A stretch of DNA of 16,947 nucleotides from JBGPBY01 sp041481485 (GTDB lineage: Bacteria; Acidobacteriota; Terriglobia; 20CM-2-55-15), in assembly GCA_041481485.1 (NCBI GenBank), contig JBGPBY010000110.1:1-16947 (forward strand), in the 5' to 3' direction. The position numbers and the translations under genes are program-made. The stretch's first letter is position 1, and every line of letters begins with the position of its first letter. This document shows positions 7,704 to 15,706 of the stretch, one piece after another. Under the pieces are notes generated by a model, which did not search any database, had not been told where the DNA came from, and was given only the letters and a program-made list of their open reading frames with translations.

Positions 7704-9242
7704 TTACATAACACTTGAGTGGAGTTCGATAGTGACGTTCTTATCCCGGATTTCCACTTCTTCACGAATCGTTGTGTGCCCAAACAGCGGCGCTTCGAAC
7801 CTATAGAAGCCCGGCAGGAGCGGAGGCGTTTCAAAATGCCCCTTGTTATCCACCGGAATCGTCAATCCAGGAGACCCTTCCACCTTCAGTTGCAGCTCTT
7901 TTATGGGCAGCGGCTGGTGCGATTGTTCTTCTGTGATCGTCCCGCTGATCCGCGCCAGTGGCACCGGACCCGGATCGTGAGCTTCAGCCGATAATCCCGA
8001 TGTCAGACGGGGAATCAGTGGTGTCTCAGTGAGAACAATACCGTCGAGGTCCCGCTCACCAACAATGATGGATGCTGCCATCGCACTTGACCCGCCTGGA
8101 TTATTCCGAGTCACAACAGTGTGCAGTCCGGGGGGAACGCCAAAAACCTCGAACGTCCCATCCGCATATACCGTTCCCGGAATGTCTGAAAGATGAACCG
8201 ATCTGGCGCCGCTTGCATTGACCTTCCCGGAAACCCGAACCCCGTTCCTGGATTTCGCAGCAACCTTGCCCAGTGTTATCGAAATGACGGACCTCGGTAG
8301 AGAGGCAGCCGAAGGTGGAGGAGCCGGCGAGGCGGGAGTCACCAATGATGCGGCACCATCCTCATCGACGACGATGACGGGTTGCCTCAACCCCGGACCA
8401 GTACCTGCCAGTAAAGTTCGAACCGCAGTGACGTCCTGTGGCAACTGCAGGATAGGAAATCCAGCAACAGGGAGGTTTGCAGTCGTAAAGTATCGGATTG
8501 ATCCATCCGGTGATTTAATAATGACCAATGGTTCAATTTGATTTCCCCTGGGGGCCGCCGGAAATTCTGAAGGCCTTAGCCGAAACGGGTCCGTGACCAG
8601 ATTCGTAGTGCCGTAAGTCATCGACGTTACCGAGTAATTTTCCGGCAGGTTTTCAATCGTCACCCGATAAGCCGACACCTGCGGCCCAGGAATATTCACG
8701 ACATTACGCGTAAGCAAAGCGCTTATCGTGCTCGTAGCTCCGTTGATGCCTTCCAGCCGCAGGAACGTCAGCGCTCCATTCCCGGAGACGGGGATAGGAC
8801 CGCCTCCGTTGATACTTACCTGAATTGGTACTGCCAGCGTACCTGCCACCCCCGCTCTGCCGTAGCTGACATCGCTCATCGCGAAATCAACGCCAGACAC
8901 CGTAGCCCCGGCAATCACGTTCACTTCCTTCGCGTCCACCACATCGGGAGTCCCCGGATAGAAGGTCTGAACATCCAAACGACCCGCAGCAATGAAGTAC
9001 CCGCCCGGGGGAATACCTTCGAGCCTGAATTTCCCTTCTGCATCCGTTTGGGCGATACCGGACATCGCCGAAACCGATGCGAGATCCGATACAGAGTCCG
9101 GCTTCGTCAGAGCGGTGACTCGAACGCCCGGGACGGGCCGTCCGAGACTATCCTTCAGGATGCCGGTGACTGTTCCGGTCTGCGGCCCAGAAAGGGGAAT
9201 ACCCTGACCCGCCAGCATCAGCGATAAGATAACGGCAATCAT
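7704..9242 (-). CDS. Exported carboxypeptidase-regulatory-like repeat protein
   Basis: A 512-residue protein with a short signal peptide (MIAVILSLMLAGQG). The first regulatory-like domain, at about 22-90, has GTVTGILKDSLGRPVPGVRV and the hallmark DAEGKFRLEGIPPGGYFIAA. The middle, about 120-330, is beta-rich with no motif I recognise, ending in a Pro/Ala/Ser-rich linker (PASPAPPPSAAS). A second domain at about 335-380 has GTFEVFGVPPGLHTVV, and a third at about 428-500 has ARISGTITEE and LPGFYRFEAP. These beta-sandwich repeats also make up the truncated protein at the window's left edge, but the two are not close copies. Function is unknown; a surface or periplasmic binding or structural protein is likely. 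The start lies 81 bp after the DUF6152 gene on the same strand, suggesting one transcript. The ribosome site is weak. Confidence 0.85.
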   Translation of the reverse strand: MIAVILSLMLAGQGIPLSGPQTGTVTGILKDSLGRPVPGVRVTALTKPDSVSDLASVSAMSGIAQTDAEGKFRLEGIPPGGYFIAAGRLDVQTFYPGTPDVVDAKEVNVIAGATVSGVDFAMSDVSYGRAGVAGTLAVPIQVSINGGGPIPVSGNGALTFLRLEGINGATSTISALLTRNVVNIPGPQVSAYRVTIENLPENYSVTSMTYGTTNLVTDPFRLRPSEFPAAPRGNQIEPLVIIKSPDGSIRYFTTANLPVAGFPILQLPQDVTAVRTLLAGTGPGLRQPVIVVDEDGAASLVTPASPAPPPSAASLPRSVISITLGKVAAKSRNGVRVSGKVNASGARSVHLSDIPGTVYADGTFEVFGVPPGLHTVVTRNNPGGSSAMAASIIVGERDLDGIVLTETPLIPRLTSGLSAEAHDPGPVPLARISGTITEEQSHQPLPIKELQLKVEGSPGLTIPVDNKGHFETPPLLPGFYRFEAPLFGHTTIREEVEIRDKNVTIELHSSVM

Positions 9243-9323
9243 GTTCCGCTCAGAATAGAGACCATTTCGGTGTGTTTGAGAAACTCTGCCTGCTGAATGT
9301 TGCGTCTCACAATAAAAACGATT

Positions 9324-9788
9324 TCACTTTCCAGTGCTGAGCGGTTCCGGAGACCCGACTACAAATTTTCGGCCATCAGAAAACTCCAATCGTGCCGCGA
9401 AAGCAGGTGTCTCGGCCCTCACTCGCGCCGAAAGCTCAGCGTTCTTCACCAAGCCGGCCAGATCCACGCCCTGCTTGCAAGGGAAGCCTGCGATTGTGAT
9501 TGATTGCCCTTCTTTGAACATTTCCTTAGTCAGACCAAACCCATTCATCAAACCTTGCGGAGGTGCCGTCTCAAAAGCCCAGACCTCGATTCGACCTGTA
9601 ACTTTGTTTTCCACTTTGACGTGAATGAAGACGTTGGGTGTTACCCAATCGACATTCACTATTGTGCCGGTCACCGAAAGTGGCTGCGCTGAGTCGTAAA
9701 CCGTACTGAACGAATGTTGGGCCGTGAGCGGAGCGACCAAAAACATTGCCAGTGTCAAAATCACAAGAGGCCGAACGATGATTCGCAT
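9324..9788 (-). CDS. DUF6152 family exported protein
   Basis: A 154-residue protein with a signal peptide (MRIIVRPLVILTLAMFLVAP, then LTA; cleavage near residue 23). The mature start HSFSTVYDSAQPLSVTGTIV matches the 'HHSFaaeYD...pvtltGtVt' opening of DUF6152. Later family-like parts are VDWVTPNVFIHVKVE, WAFETAPPQGLMNGFGLTKE, the EGQSITIAGFPCKQGVDLA segment and a C-terminal DGRKFVVGS. It is a small beta-barrel-like domain of unknown function, frequent in Acidobacteriota and Proteobacteria. The start at 9788 is supported by GAGG 7 bp upstream (9796-9799). It is the first gene of a possible pair with the 512-residue repeat protein and diverges from the GMC-hydrolase gene across a long intergenic region. 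Confidence 0.85.
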   Translation of the reverse strand: MRIIVRPLVILTLAMFLVAPLTAQHSFSTVYDSAQPLSVTGTIVNVDWVTPNVFIHVKVENKVTGRIEVWAFETAPPQGLMNGFGLTKEMFKEGQSITIAGFPCKQGVDLAGLVKNAELSARVRAETPAFAARLEFSDGRKFVVGSPEPLSTGK

Positions 9789-10099
9789 TAATGGACCTCG
9801 ATGGCAAGCATTCTAAGCCCGAGTTGCAGCATGATCAAAATCTGCAATGTCGCTTTCAGTACCCTAACGAACTGTCGATAGCTTTTCTTAGAAAACACCT
9901 CATTATTAGGCCCTATTAGCAGAAATTCAATATTGTAGTTTCCTCGTTTGGCGGCGCAGTTTTGTTTTCGGAATATCTTGAAGGTCCCGATTTAGCCCAG
10001 ACTATTGCTGGCCTAGACGAAGCGCCGGGGGAATTCTTGTCTACACTTCACTTTGGGCATTCGCCATTGGGGTAATCGCACCAACTACATTAGACATCG

Positions 10100-10123
10100 G
10101 TCAACAGTCAACGCACAGTTGAC
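10100..10123. promoter_or_regulatory. Operator-like element with three GTCAAC half-sites
   Basis: GTCAAC (10107-10112) and GTTGAC (10118-10123) form a perfect 6-5-6 inverted repeat. A third copy of GTCAAC (10100-10105) lies one base upstream in direct orientation. It sits just before the candidate promoter of the GMC-hydrolase gene, as expected of a dimeric regulator's site. The regulator is not identifiable here. Confidence 0.4.
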
Positions 10124-10144
10124 ATTGAGGACGCTCACACCGGA

Positions 10145-10174
10145 TTGACTTCCCCGACTCCAGAGGCATACTCT
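10145..10174 (+). promoter_or_regulatory. Possible sigma70 promoter of the GMC-hydrolase gene
   Basis: TTGACT (10145-10150) and TACTCT (10169-10174) are spaced 18 bp apart, ending about 53 bp before the ATG. The -35 matches consensus in 5 of 6 bases; the -10 is weaker. A second TTGACA at 10119-10124 overlaps the inverted repeat but has no good -10. Confidence 0.35.
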
Positions 10175-10214
10175 CCAAACTTCACAATTTATCTCATTCC
10201 AGTTTCAAAATCTC

Positions 10215-10220
10215 GGAGGA
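10215..10220 (+). promoter_or_regulatory. Strong ribosome binding site of the GMC-hydrolase gene
   Basis: GGAGGA, 7 bp before ATG 10228; one of the best Shine-Dalgarno matches in the window. It fixes the start. Confidence 0.7.
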
Positions 10221-10227
10221 ACAATCC

Positions 10228-13200
10228 ATGCAACGACTGTCTTCTCCTGTTCAGCAGATCAAGCCCCACTACACGGCGATTGTTGTCGGTTCCGGTTACG
10301 GCGGAGGAATTACGGCCTCGCGCATTGCGCGCGCAGGCCAGTCTGTTTGTGTGCTGGAGCGCGGCCGCGAGTATATTCCCGGCGAGTATCCAAACACCAT
10401 GGCTGAAGTTACCCGGGAGACTCAGATCGATCTTCCGGCAACACACCTGGGCTCGGAAGCGGCGCTTCTCGATGTTCACGTCAACAAGGACATCAACGTT
10501 CTGGTGGGATGCGGACTTGGGGGAACGTCACTCATCAACGCCGGCGTTGCGGTGCATCCCGATCCGCGCGTGTTCGACGATCCACGATGGCCTGCAGCGC
10601 TTCTCCAGGATCGCACCACCCGACTTGAAGAGGGGTACACACGGGCAACGAGCATGCTGCAGCCGGCAACGTATCCCGACCACTTCCCTCCGATTCACAA
10701 ACTCGAAGAACTGGAAGCTGCTGCGAAGAATATCAACGGCAATTTCTATAAGCTGCCCATCAACGTGACGTTCAAAGACGGGCCCAACGCCGCCGGAGTG
10801 GAACAGAACGCATGTATTGGATGCGGAGACTGCATCACCGGATGCAACTACGGCGCAAAAAACACCGTGCTCATGAACTACCTGCCCGATGCGCGCAATC
10901 ACGGCGCCCAAATCTTCACCGAAGTCAGCGTTCATCATCTGGAACGCCGCGACAACAAATGGTTCGTGCATTACCGGATAGTTGAATCGGGGCAGGAGAA
11001 ATTTTCGGCTCCCCTGATGTTCGTTACTGCGGACAATGTTGTTCTCGCTGCCGGAACGCTGGGATCCACTACGATTCTGCTTCGGTCCAGGGCCGCCGGA
11101 CTTGCCCTGTCGGATCAACTGGGTCTTCACTTCACCGGAAATGGCGATGTGCTGGGTTTCAGCTACAACAGCAATCACGACATCAATGGATTTGGTTTCG
11201 GCGCAAATGACCCGAAAGGGCGGGCTCCTGTAGGTCCGTGTATTACGGGCATTGTGGACCTCAGGAACACTCCCAATCTCAATGACGGCATGTCCATTGA
11301 AGAAGGCACCATACCCGGCGCCCTCGCCGGCATGATGCCGCTGCTGTTGTCGACTACCGCCCTGACTTCGGGAAAAGACACCAACACAAAGCCTGAAGAC
11401 GAAATTGCCGCAAAACTGCGCGAAGCGGAGACATTGTTCGCAGGCCCGTATCACGGCGCAACGCGAAATACACAGACCTACCTTGTCATGGCTCACGACA
11501 ATGGCGAAGGGCGCATGCATCTGGAAAACGACCGGGTCCGTGTTGACTGGCCAGGAGTAGGTTCACAGCCTATTTTCGGAACGATCAATCAACGGTTGCT
11601 CGATTTGACCAAACCCATCGGCGGCTCATTCGTTCCGAATCCAGCCTGGAGCAAACTACTGAATCAGAATCTGACCACGGTTCACCCTCTCGGCGGATGC
11701 GTCATGGCAGAGTCTGCCGGCGCTGGAGTGGTGAATCACAAAGGTCAGGTCTTCAGTGGAACATCGGGAACCGGAATTCATGAAGGACTGTTTGTGTCGG
11801 ATGGTTCCATTATTCCCCGCTCCCTCGGTATCAATCCTCTGCTCACGATTTCGGCAATTGCAGAGAGAAACTGCGCCCTGATGGCGGAAGATCATGGTTG
11901 GAAAATTGATTACAAGACCGTCGCACTGCCAGCCCCGCCGCCACCGGCTGCCCGCAAAGCCGGTGTGCAGTTTACCGAAACGATGAAGGGATACTTCTCG
12001 ACTTCGGTTCTCGATGATTATCAAAAAGGGGCGGATCGAGGGAAGAAAGACAATTCCCCGCTGATGTTCATCCTCACGATCGGGACGGATGATGTGGAAT
12101 TCATGCTCGCCGATCCACGGCATGAGTCCCGGGCGTTGGGTACAGTCACGGCGCCCTCCCTGTCTGCAACGCCCCTGACCGTTCGAACCGGAACGTTTCA
12201 GCTGTTTGCCGACGATCCCAACCGCATCGAAACCAAGAACATGATTTATCGTCTCGTCCTCGACTCGGCCGAGGGGAAGACGTACTTCTTCAACGGACTC
12301 AAGTTCATTCACGATGACCGCAAAGGCGATCTCTGGTACGACACCACGACTCTGTTCATCACGCTCTATCAGGGCTCCGACGATAAAGGCGCCGTGATCG
12401 GCAAAGGCGTGCTGGTCATTCAGCCCCAGGATTTTGCCGTTCAGATGCAAACCATGCAGGTGCTCAATGTCGATAGCGACCAGGACCGCATGAAATGGCT
12501 GATGCGAGTCGGCCAGTTTTTCACGGGCGCCTTGTTTGATGTGTATGGTCCAGTCGCGTCGACAGTCAACCGGATCGATCCCACCAAACCGCCGTCCCGG
12601 AAGAAGCGGCCACTTCGCATGAATGCTCCGGAAATATACTTCCCGGTCACATCAGACAACGTTCAACTACGGCTGACTCGATATCAAGGTGGAACAAAGG
12701 GACCTGTGATTCTTGCGCCGGGATTCGGAACGTCAACGGCCGCATTTCTCATCGACACCGTCGATACCAATTTTCCAGAGCATCTCTACGCCCGGGGTTA
12801 CGACGTCTGGCTGTTGGATTACCGCGCGAGTCCGGATCTGCTGTCGTCCGTTTCGCTGTTCACTCTGGATGATATTGCGTTGCGCGACTGGCCCGCGGCT
12901 GTAGCGAAGATACTCGAAGTAACCGGCGCATCATCGGTTCAAGTCGTTTCCCATTGCATCAGTTCCATGACGTTTCTCATGGCAATGCTTGGTGGATTGA
13001 AGGGAGTCCGTTCCGCCATCAGCTCACAGCTGACTTTGTTCCCCGTAACCTCGACCATCAATCAGTTGAAAGCCAATTTTCACTCGGCGGGTTTCCTTCT
13101 TGCCATGGGACAAAAGACCGTCAACCCCAATCTGCCTCCGGACGATTGGCGCAATGCGATGGCGAAACTGGTAATTCAGCTTTTCCCGCCGAAGGAACTC

Positions 13201-13656
13201 TGCAAGAGTTCTGTCTGCCACCAGATCCGTCTGATTTACGGCGAAGTCTACAACCACAATCAGCTGAACGAAGCGACGCACTCCGCGCTGCACGAGATGT
13301 TCGGCGTCGCGAATACACGAACATTCGATCACATTCTCAAGACTATCCAGAAAGGCCATGTCGTGGATTACAACGGCAAAGAGACCTATATGCCCAATGT
13401 GGCCAATCTAAAGATCCCGATCACCTTTGTACATGGCGCCGAAAATGTGTTGTTTCTGCCGGAAGGATCGGACAAGACGTTCCGGCTGCTGAGCAAGGAA
13501 AACGGTGCGGATGGATACATTCGCATTGTGTTTCCCCATTACGCACACATGGATTTCTTTATCGGGAAAGATGCGTCCGTGGATATCTATCCGATTCTGG
13601 CGGATAACCTGGACGTCTATAACCCCGCCGCTCAAACTGCGGCCAAAGGGAACTAA
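10228..13656 (+). CDS. GMC (cholesterol-oxidase-like) oxidoreductase fused to an alpha/beta-hydrolase
   Basis: A 1142-residue fusion without signal peptide. Residues 1-560 are an FAD-dependent GMC oxidoreductase: dinucleotide fold GSGYGGGITASRIARAG (21-37), LERGREY (44-50), GCGLGGTSLINAGVAVHPD (94-112), the active-site-region HPLGGCVMAE with H486, and INPLLTISAIAERN (535-548). A cysteine cluster C196-x2-C199-x2-C202-x3-C206 lies in the oxidase half. Residues about 585-745 form a beta-rich domain I cannot name. Residues about 800-1130 are an alpha/beta-hydrolase: oxyanion-region LAPGFGTS (829-836), nucleophile elbow VVSHCISS (906-913) with cysteine C910 in the usual serine position, HGAEN (1069-1073) and HYAHMDFFIG with H1107 as likely catalytic histidine. 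A plausible role is oxidation of a sterol-like or hydrophobic alcohol and hydrolysis of its ester; the substrate is inferred only. It converges on the 303-residue unknown gene 15 bp away. Confidence 0.88.
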   Translation: MQRLSSPVQQIKPHYTAIVVGSGYGGGITASRIARAGQSVCVLERGREYIPGEYPNTMAEVTRETQIDLPATHLGSEAALLDVHVNKDINVLVGCGLGGTSLINAGVAVHPDPRVFDDPRWPAALLQDRTTRLEEGYTRATSMLQPATYPDHFPPIHKLEELEAAAKNINGNFYKLPINVTFKDGPNAAGVEQNACIGCGDCITGCNYGAKNTVLMNYLPDARNHGAQIFTEVSVHHLERRDNKWFVHYRIVESGQEKFSAPLMFVTADNVVLAAGTLGSTTILLRSRAAGLALSDQLGLHFTGNGDVLGFSYNSNHDINGFGFGANDPKGRAPVGPCITGIVDLRNTPNLNDGMSIEEGTIPGALAGMMPLLLSTTALTSGKDTNTKPEDEIAAKLREAETLFAGPYHGATRNTQTYLVMAHDNGEGRMHLENDRVRVDWPGVGSQPIFGTINQRLLDLTKPIGGSFVPNPAWSKLLNQNLTTVHPLGGCVMAESAGAGVVNHKGQVFSGTSGTGIHEGLFVSDGSIIPRSLGINPLLTISAIAERNCALMAEDHGWKIDYKTVALPAPPPPAARKAGVQFTETMKGYFSTSVLDDYQKGADRGKKDNSPLMFILTIGTDDVEFMLADPRHESRALGTVTAPSLSATPLTVRTGTFQLFADDPNRIETKNMIYRLVLDSAEGKTYFFNGLKFIHDDRKGDLWYDTTTLFITLYQGSDDKGAVIGKGVLVIQPQDFAVQMQTMQVLNVDSDQDRMKWLMRVGQFFTGALFDVYGPVASTVNRIDPTKPPSRKKRPLRMNAPEIYFPVTSDNVQLRLTRYQGGTKGPVILAPGFGTSTAAFLIDTVDTNFPEHLYARGYDVWLLDYRASPDLLSSVSLFTLDDIALRDWPAAVAKILEVTGASSVQVVSHCISSMTFLMAMLGGLKGVRSAISSQLTLFPVTSTINQLKANFHSAGFLLAMGQKTVNPNLPPDDWRNAMAKLVIQLFPPKELCKSSVCHQIRLIYGEVYNHNQLNEATHSALHEMFGVANTRTFDHILKTIQKGHVVDYNGKETYMPNVANLKIPITFVHGAENVLFLPEGSDKTFRLLSKENGADGYIRIVFPHYAHMDFFIGKDASVDIYPILADNLDVYNPAAQTAAKGN

Positions 13657-13671
13657 TCCGTAATGAATTGA

Positions 13672-14583
13672 CTACACAATCGTAAACGGAGGATTGAATT
13701 CCGGGATCCCCGCCTGCATACCGGCAATCCAGCGCAGGACATAGATGGTTCTGGGATCGGAAATTTTTCCAGTGAGTTTGTTATGGAGCACTTCAATAAT
13801 GGCGTGCCCGCCGGCGTCCTGAAAGTAATCCATGTCCGGCTCCACACTCACGCAGCCATCCGGCGCGGGATCATTCTCGTGAAACGTCAGTTGCACGTTC
13901 GCCTCGCCGAATTGAACCTGCTTATAACTGGCGGTCGCTCCTTTGTGGAACATGCTGGAACCAATCTCCGGTTTGAATAACTTTTGAGCTTCGGCAATAC
14001 GGACCTGTTCGAGCAGCTTCTTGTCGGCATAACCGAAGAACCGGTCCTGCTGGAGACTTTCATCCCAGCGAATCTGCCGGAAATACGACAGCGCCGTATC
14101 TGTTGAGAGCTGAAGCTGGCCCATCGCCGTCAGAATATTCCACAATCCAGCCGCGGCCGCTCCGTGATCCTCGATCAGGTTTTCGTAGCGCTCTTTGACC
14201 ATCCGGGCATCGCCATTGTCCGCGGAAAGGATCCGACGATACTGCGGATGAGTTTGCTCAAGATCGTCCCAGCGAGCACGACTAAAATTAAATGTGCCGT
14301 CGTGCGGTATAAGCATGAGAAAAGCAGGGCGCAGAATATTGGGTCCAACTTTCAGAGGGAAGTATCCCGCCTGCACCATGCCGCCGGCACTCACAAGGAG
14401 CGTGTAGTAATCGCGGGTGTTGTCGTAACAGGGTATGTCATCGATCAATATCCTTGGACCTTTCCTCGTGATTTGCGCTCCGCCTTGTTTGTCCCCGTCG
14501 AAAAGGCGGATATCCACTTCACCCAAGTAAGGCTGTCGTTCGCCATTGACTACCTGAAGCAGAATTTTTCCCGTGTTTGCCAT
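13672..14583 (-). CDS. Unrecognised conserved-looking protein
   Basis: A 303-residue protein I do not recognise. No signal peptide or membrane helix is seen. The first 85 residues look beta-rich (GKILLQVVNGERQPYLGEVD, ITRKGPRILIDDIPCYD, YTLLVSAGGMVQAGYFPLKV), like a small carboxypeptidase-regulatory-like sandwich. Residues about 100-200 are helical (RARWDDLEQTHPQYRRIL, AAGLWNILTAMGQLQL). The last 85 look like a separate domain with many His/Asp/Glu residues (LTFHEND, VEPDMDYFQDAGGHAIIEV, then SDPRTIYVLRWI). The ATG at 14583 is preferred because the frame further upstream runs into tdh; no strong ribosome site is seen. It is convergent with the GMC-hydrolase gene (15 bp apart) and diverges from tdh (88 bp between starts). 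Confidence 0.7.
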   Translation of the reverse strand: MANTGKILLQVVNGERQPYLGEVDIRLFDGDKQGGAQITRKGPRILIDDIPCYDNTRDYYTLLVSAGGMVQAGYFPLKVGPNILRPAFLMLIPHDGTFNFSRARWDDLEQTHPQYRRILSADNGDARMVKERYENLIEDHGAAAAGLWNILTAMGQLQLSTDTALSYFRQIRWDESLQQDRFFGYADKKLLEQVRIAEAQKLFKPEIGSSMFHKGATASYKQVQFGEANVQLTFHENDPAPDGCVSVEPDMDYFQDAGGHAIIEVLHNKLTGKISDPRTIYVLRWIAGMQAGIPEFNPPFTIV

Positions 14584-14671
14584 GCGGGAGAAGTTACCAG
14601 AAACGAACGCCGGACCGGGATTCATAATTGTCGAGAACGGATCGTCTGCAATCTGGTTTACCATCTCCACC

Positions 14672-15703
14672 GTGAAAGCACTTGTTAAGTCGAAAACACA
14701 ACCGGGTCTCTGGCTGGAAAACATTCCCGAACCCACCTTTGGCATCAACGATGTTCTGATTCGCGTATTGCGCACCGGAATCTGCGGCACGGATATCCAC
14801 ATTTACGATTGGAACGACTGGGCGAAGCAGACCATTCCTGTCCCCATGACGATTGGACATGAGTTTGTGGGCGAAATCGTGGCAGTCGGTTCAAACGTCA
14901 TTGATTTTCATCCCGGCGAACTCGTCTCGGGCGAAGGTCATGTCGTCTGCGGCCGCTGCCGCAACTGCATGGCCGGCCGGCGCCACCTTTGCGCGAATAC
15001 ATCGGGCGTCGGCGTGAATCGTCCCGGATGTTTTGCGGAAAACATCGTGCTGCCGATGACCAACGTCTGGCGTCACGATCCAAAGGTCAATCGCGATGCC
15101 GCGGCGATATTTGATCCATTCGGAAATGCCGTGCACACGGCTCTGACCTTTGAGGTTCTAGGCGAGGACGTGCTGATTACCGGAGCAGGTCCGATCGGCA
15201 TCATGGCGGCAGCGGTAGTCCGGCATGCGGGAGCCCGGTTCGTCGTCATTACCGACGTCAATGAATATCGCCTCGATCTCGCCCGCAAAGTCGGCGTCGA
15301 CCTGGCATGGAATGTCGCGAGTGCATCCATCGCCGAAGCACAGGTCAAACTGGGAATGAAGGAGGGCTTTGACGTCGGTCTCGAAATGTCCGGAAATGCC
15401 TCCGCGTTCCGCGACATGCTCCATAACATGGCCCATGGCGGGCGGATCGCGATGTTGGGCATCCCATCCGATGATATGGCCATCAACTGGCGGGAAGTGA
15501 TTTTCAACATGCTGACAATCCGCGGCATCTACGGACGTCAGATGTATGAGTCCTGGTACAAGATGTCCGTACTGCTTCAGTCCGGATTGGATATTCTTCC
15601 CGTCATCACACATCGCTTCAGTTATCGGGATTTCGAAAAAGGGTTCGAAATCATGCGCTCCGGGAACAGCGGCAAGGTGATTCTCAACTGGGAGGAGCTT
15701 TAA
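14672..15703 (+). CDS. tdh: L-threonine 3-dehydrogenase
   Basis: A 343-residue zinc-dependent medium-chain dehydrogenase that oxidises L-threonine with NAD+ to 2-amino-3-ketobutyrate, the first step of threonine breakdown to glycine. It matches the E. coli enzyme (341 residues) throughout: KALVKS start, RTGICGTDIHIYDW with catalytic-zinc Cys38, PVPMTIGHEFVGE with His63-Glu64, structural-zinc cysteines 93, 96, 99 and 107 (CGRCRNCMAGRRHLC), DPFGNAVHTAL at 148-158 and the NAD loop GAGPIG at 171-176. The GTG at 14672 is chosen because it gives the family's exact N-terminus; the frame is open to 14573, but those codons lie in the intergenic gap and the 5' end of the divergent gene. The ribosome site is not obvious. 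kbl follows after 3 bp. Confidence 0.96.
   Translation: MKALVKSKTQPGLWLENIPEPTFGINDVLIRVLRTGICGTDIHIYDWNDWAKQTIPVPMTIGHEFVGEIVAVGSNVIDFHPGELVSGEGHVVCGRCRNCMAGRRHLCANTSGVGVNRPGCFAENIVLPMTNVWRHDPKVNRDAAAIFDPFGNAVHTALTFEVLGEDVLITGAGPIGIMAAAVVRHAGARFVVITDVNEYRLDLARKVGVDLAWNVASASIAEAQVKLGMKEGFDVGLEMSGNASAFRDMLHNMAHGGRIAMLGIPSDDMAINWREVIFNMLTIRGIYGRQMYESWYKMSVLLQSGLDILPVITHRFSYRDFEKGFEIMRSGNSGKVILNWEEL
15691..15697 (+). promoter_or_regulatory. Ribosome binding site of kbl inside the end of tdh
   Basis: GGAGGAG, about 9 bp before ATG 15707, encoding the last residues of tdh (WEEL). It supports the kbl start and coupled expression of the pair. Confidence 0.6.
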
Positions 15704-15706
15704 TTC

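Larger units (their letters stand above)
9789..10227. other. Divergent control region between DUF6152 and GMC-hydrolase genes
   Basis: 439 bp without a convincing ORF, visibly richer in A and T than the genes around it. It holds the DUF6152 ribosome site at the left, a small inverted repeat TTTTC-TTA-GAAAA at 9883-9895, an imperfect repeat ATTAGGCCCTATTAG near 9905-9920, the GTCAAC/GTTGAC operator-like element at 10100-10123, a possible promoter at 10145-10174 and the GMC ribosome site at the right. Confidence 0.6.

Noticed and set aside
9883..9895. TTTTC-TTA-GAAAA inverted repeat as a terminator or operator
   Set aside because: Only 5 bp arms of A/T-rich sequence; likely by chance in an AT-rich stretch, and not placed after any gene end.
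10528..11520. 330-codon minus-strand frame inside the GMC gene
   Set aside because: Shadow of the oxidase coding frame; no motif or ribosome site. The same holds for 11656-12450.
14573..14671. 33-codon upstream extension of tdh
   Set aside because: Family proteins begin at the KALVKS motif, and the extension runs through the intergenic gap and into the 5' end of the divergent gene.
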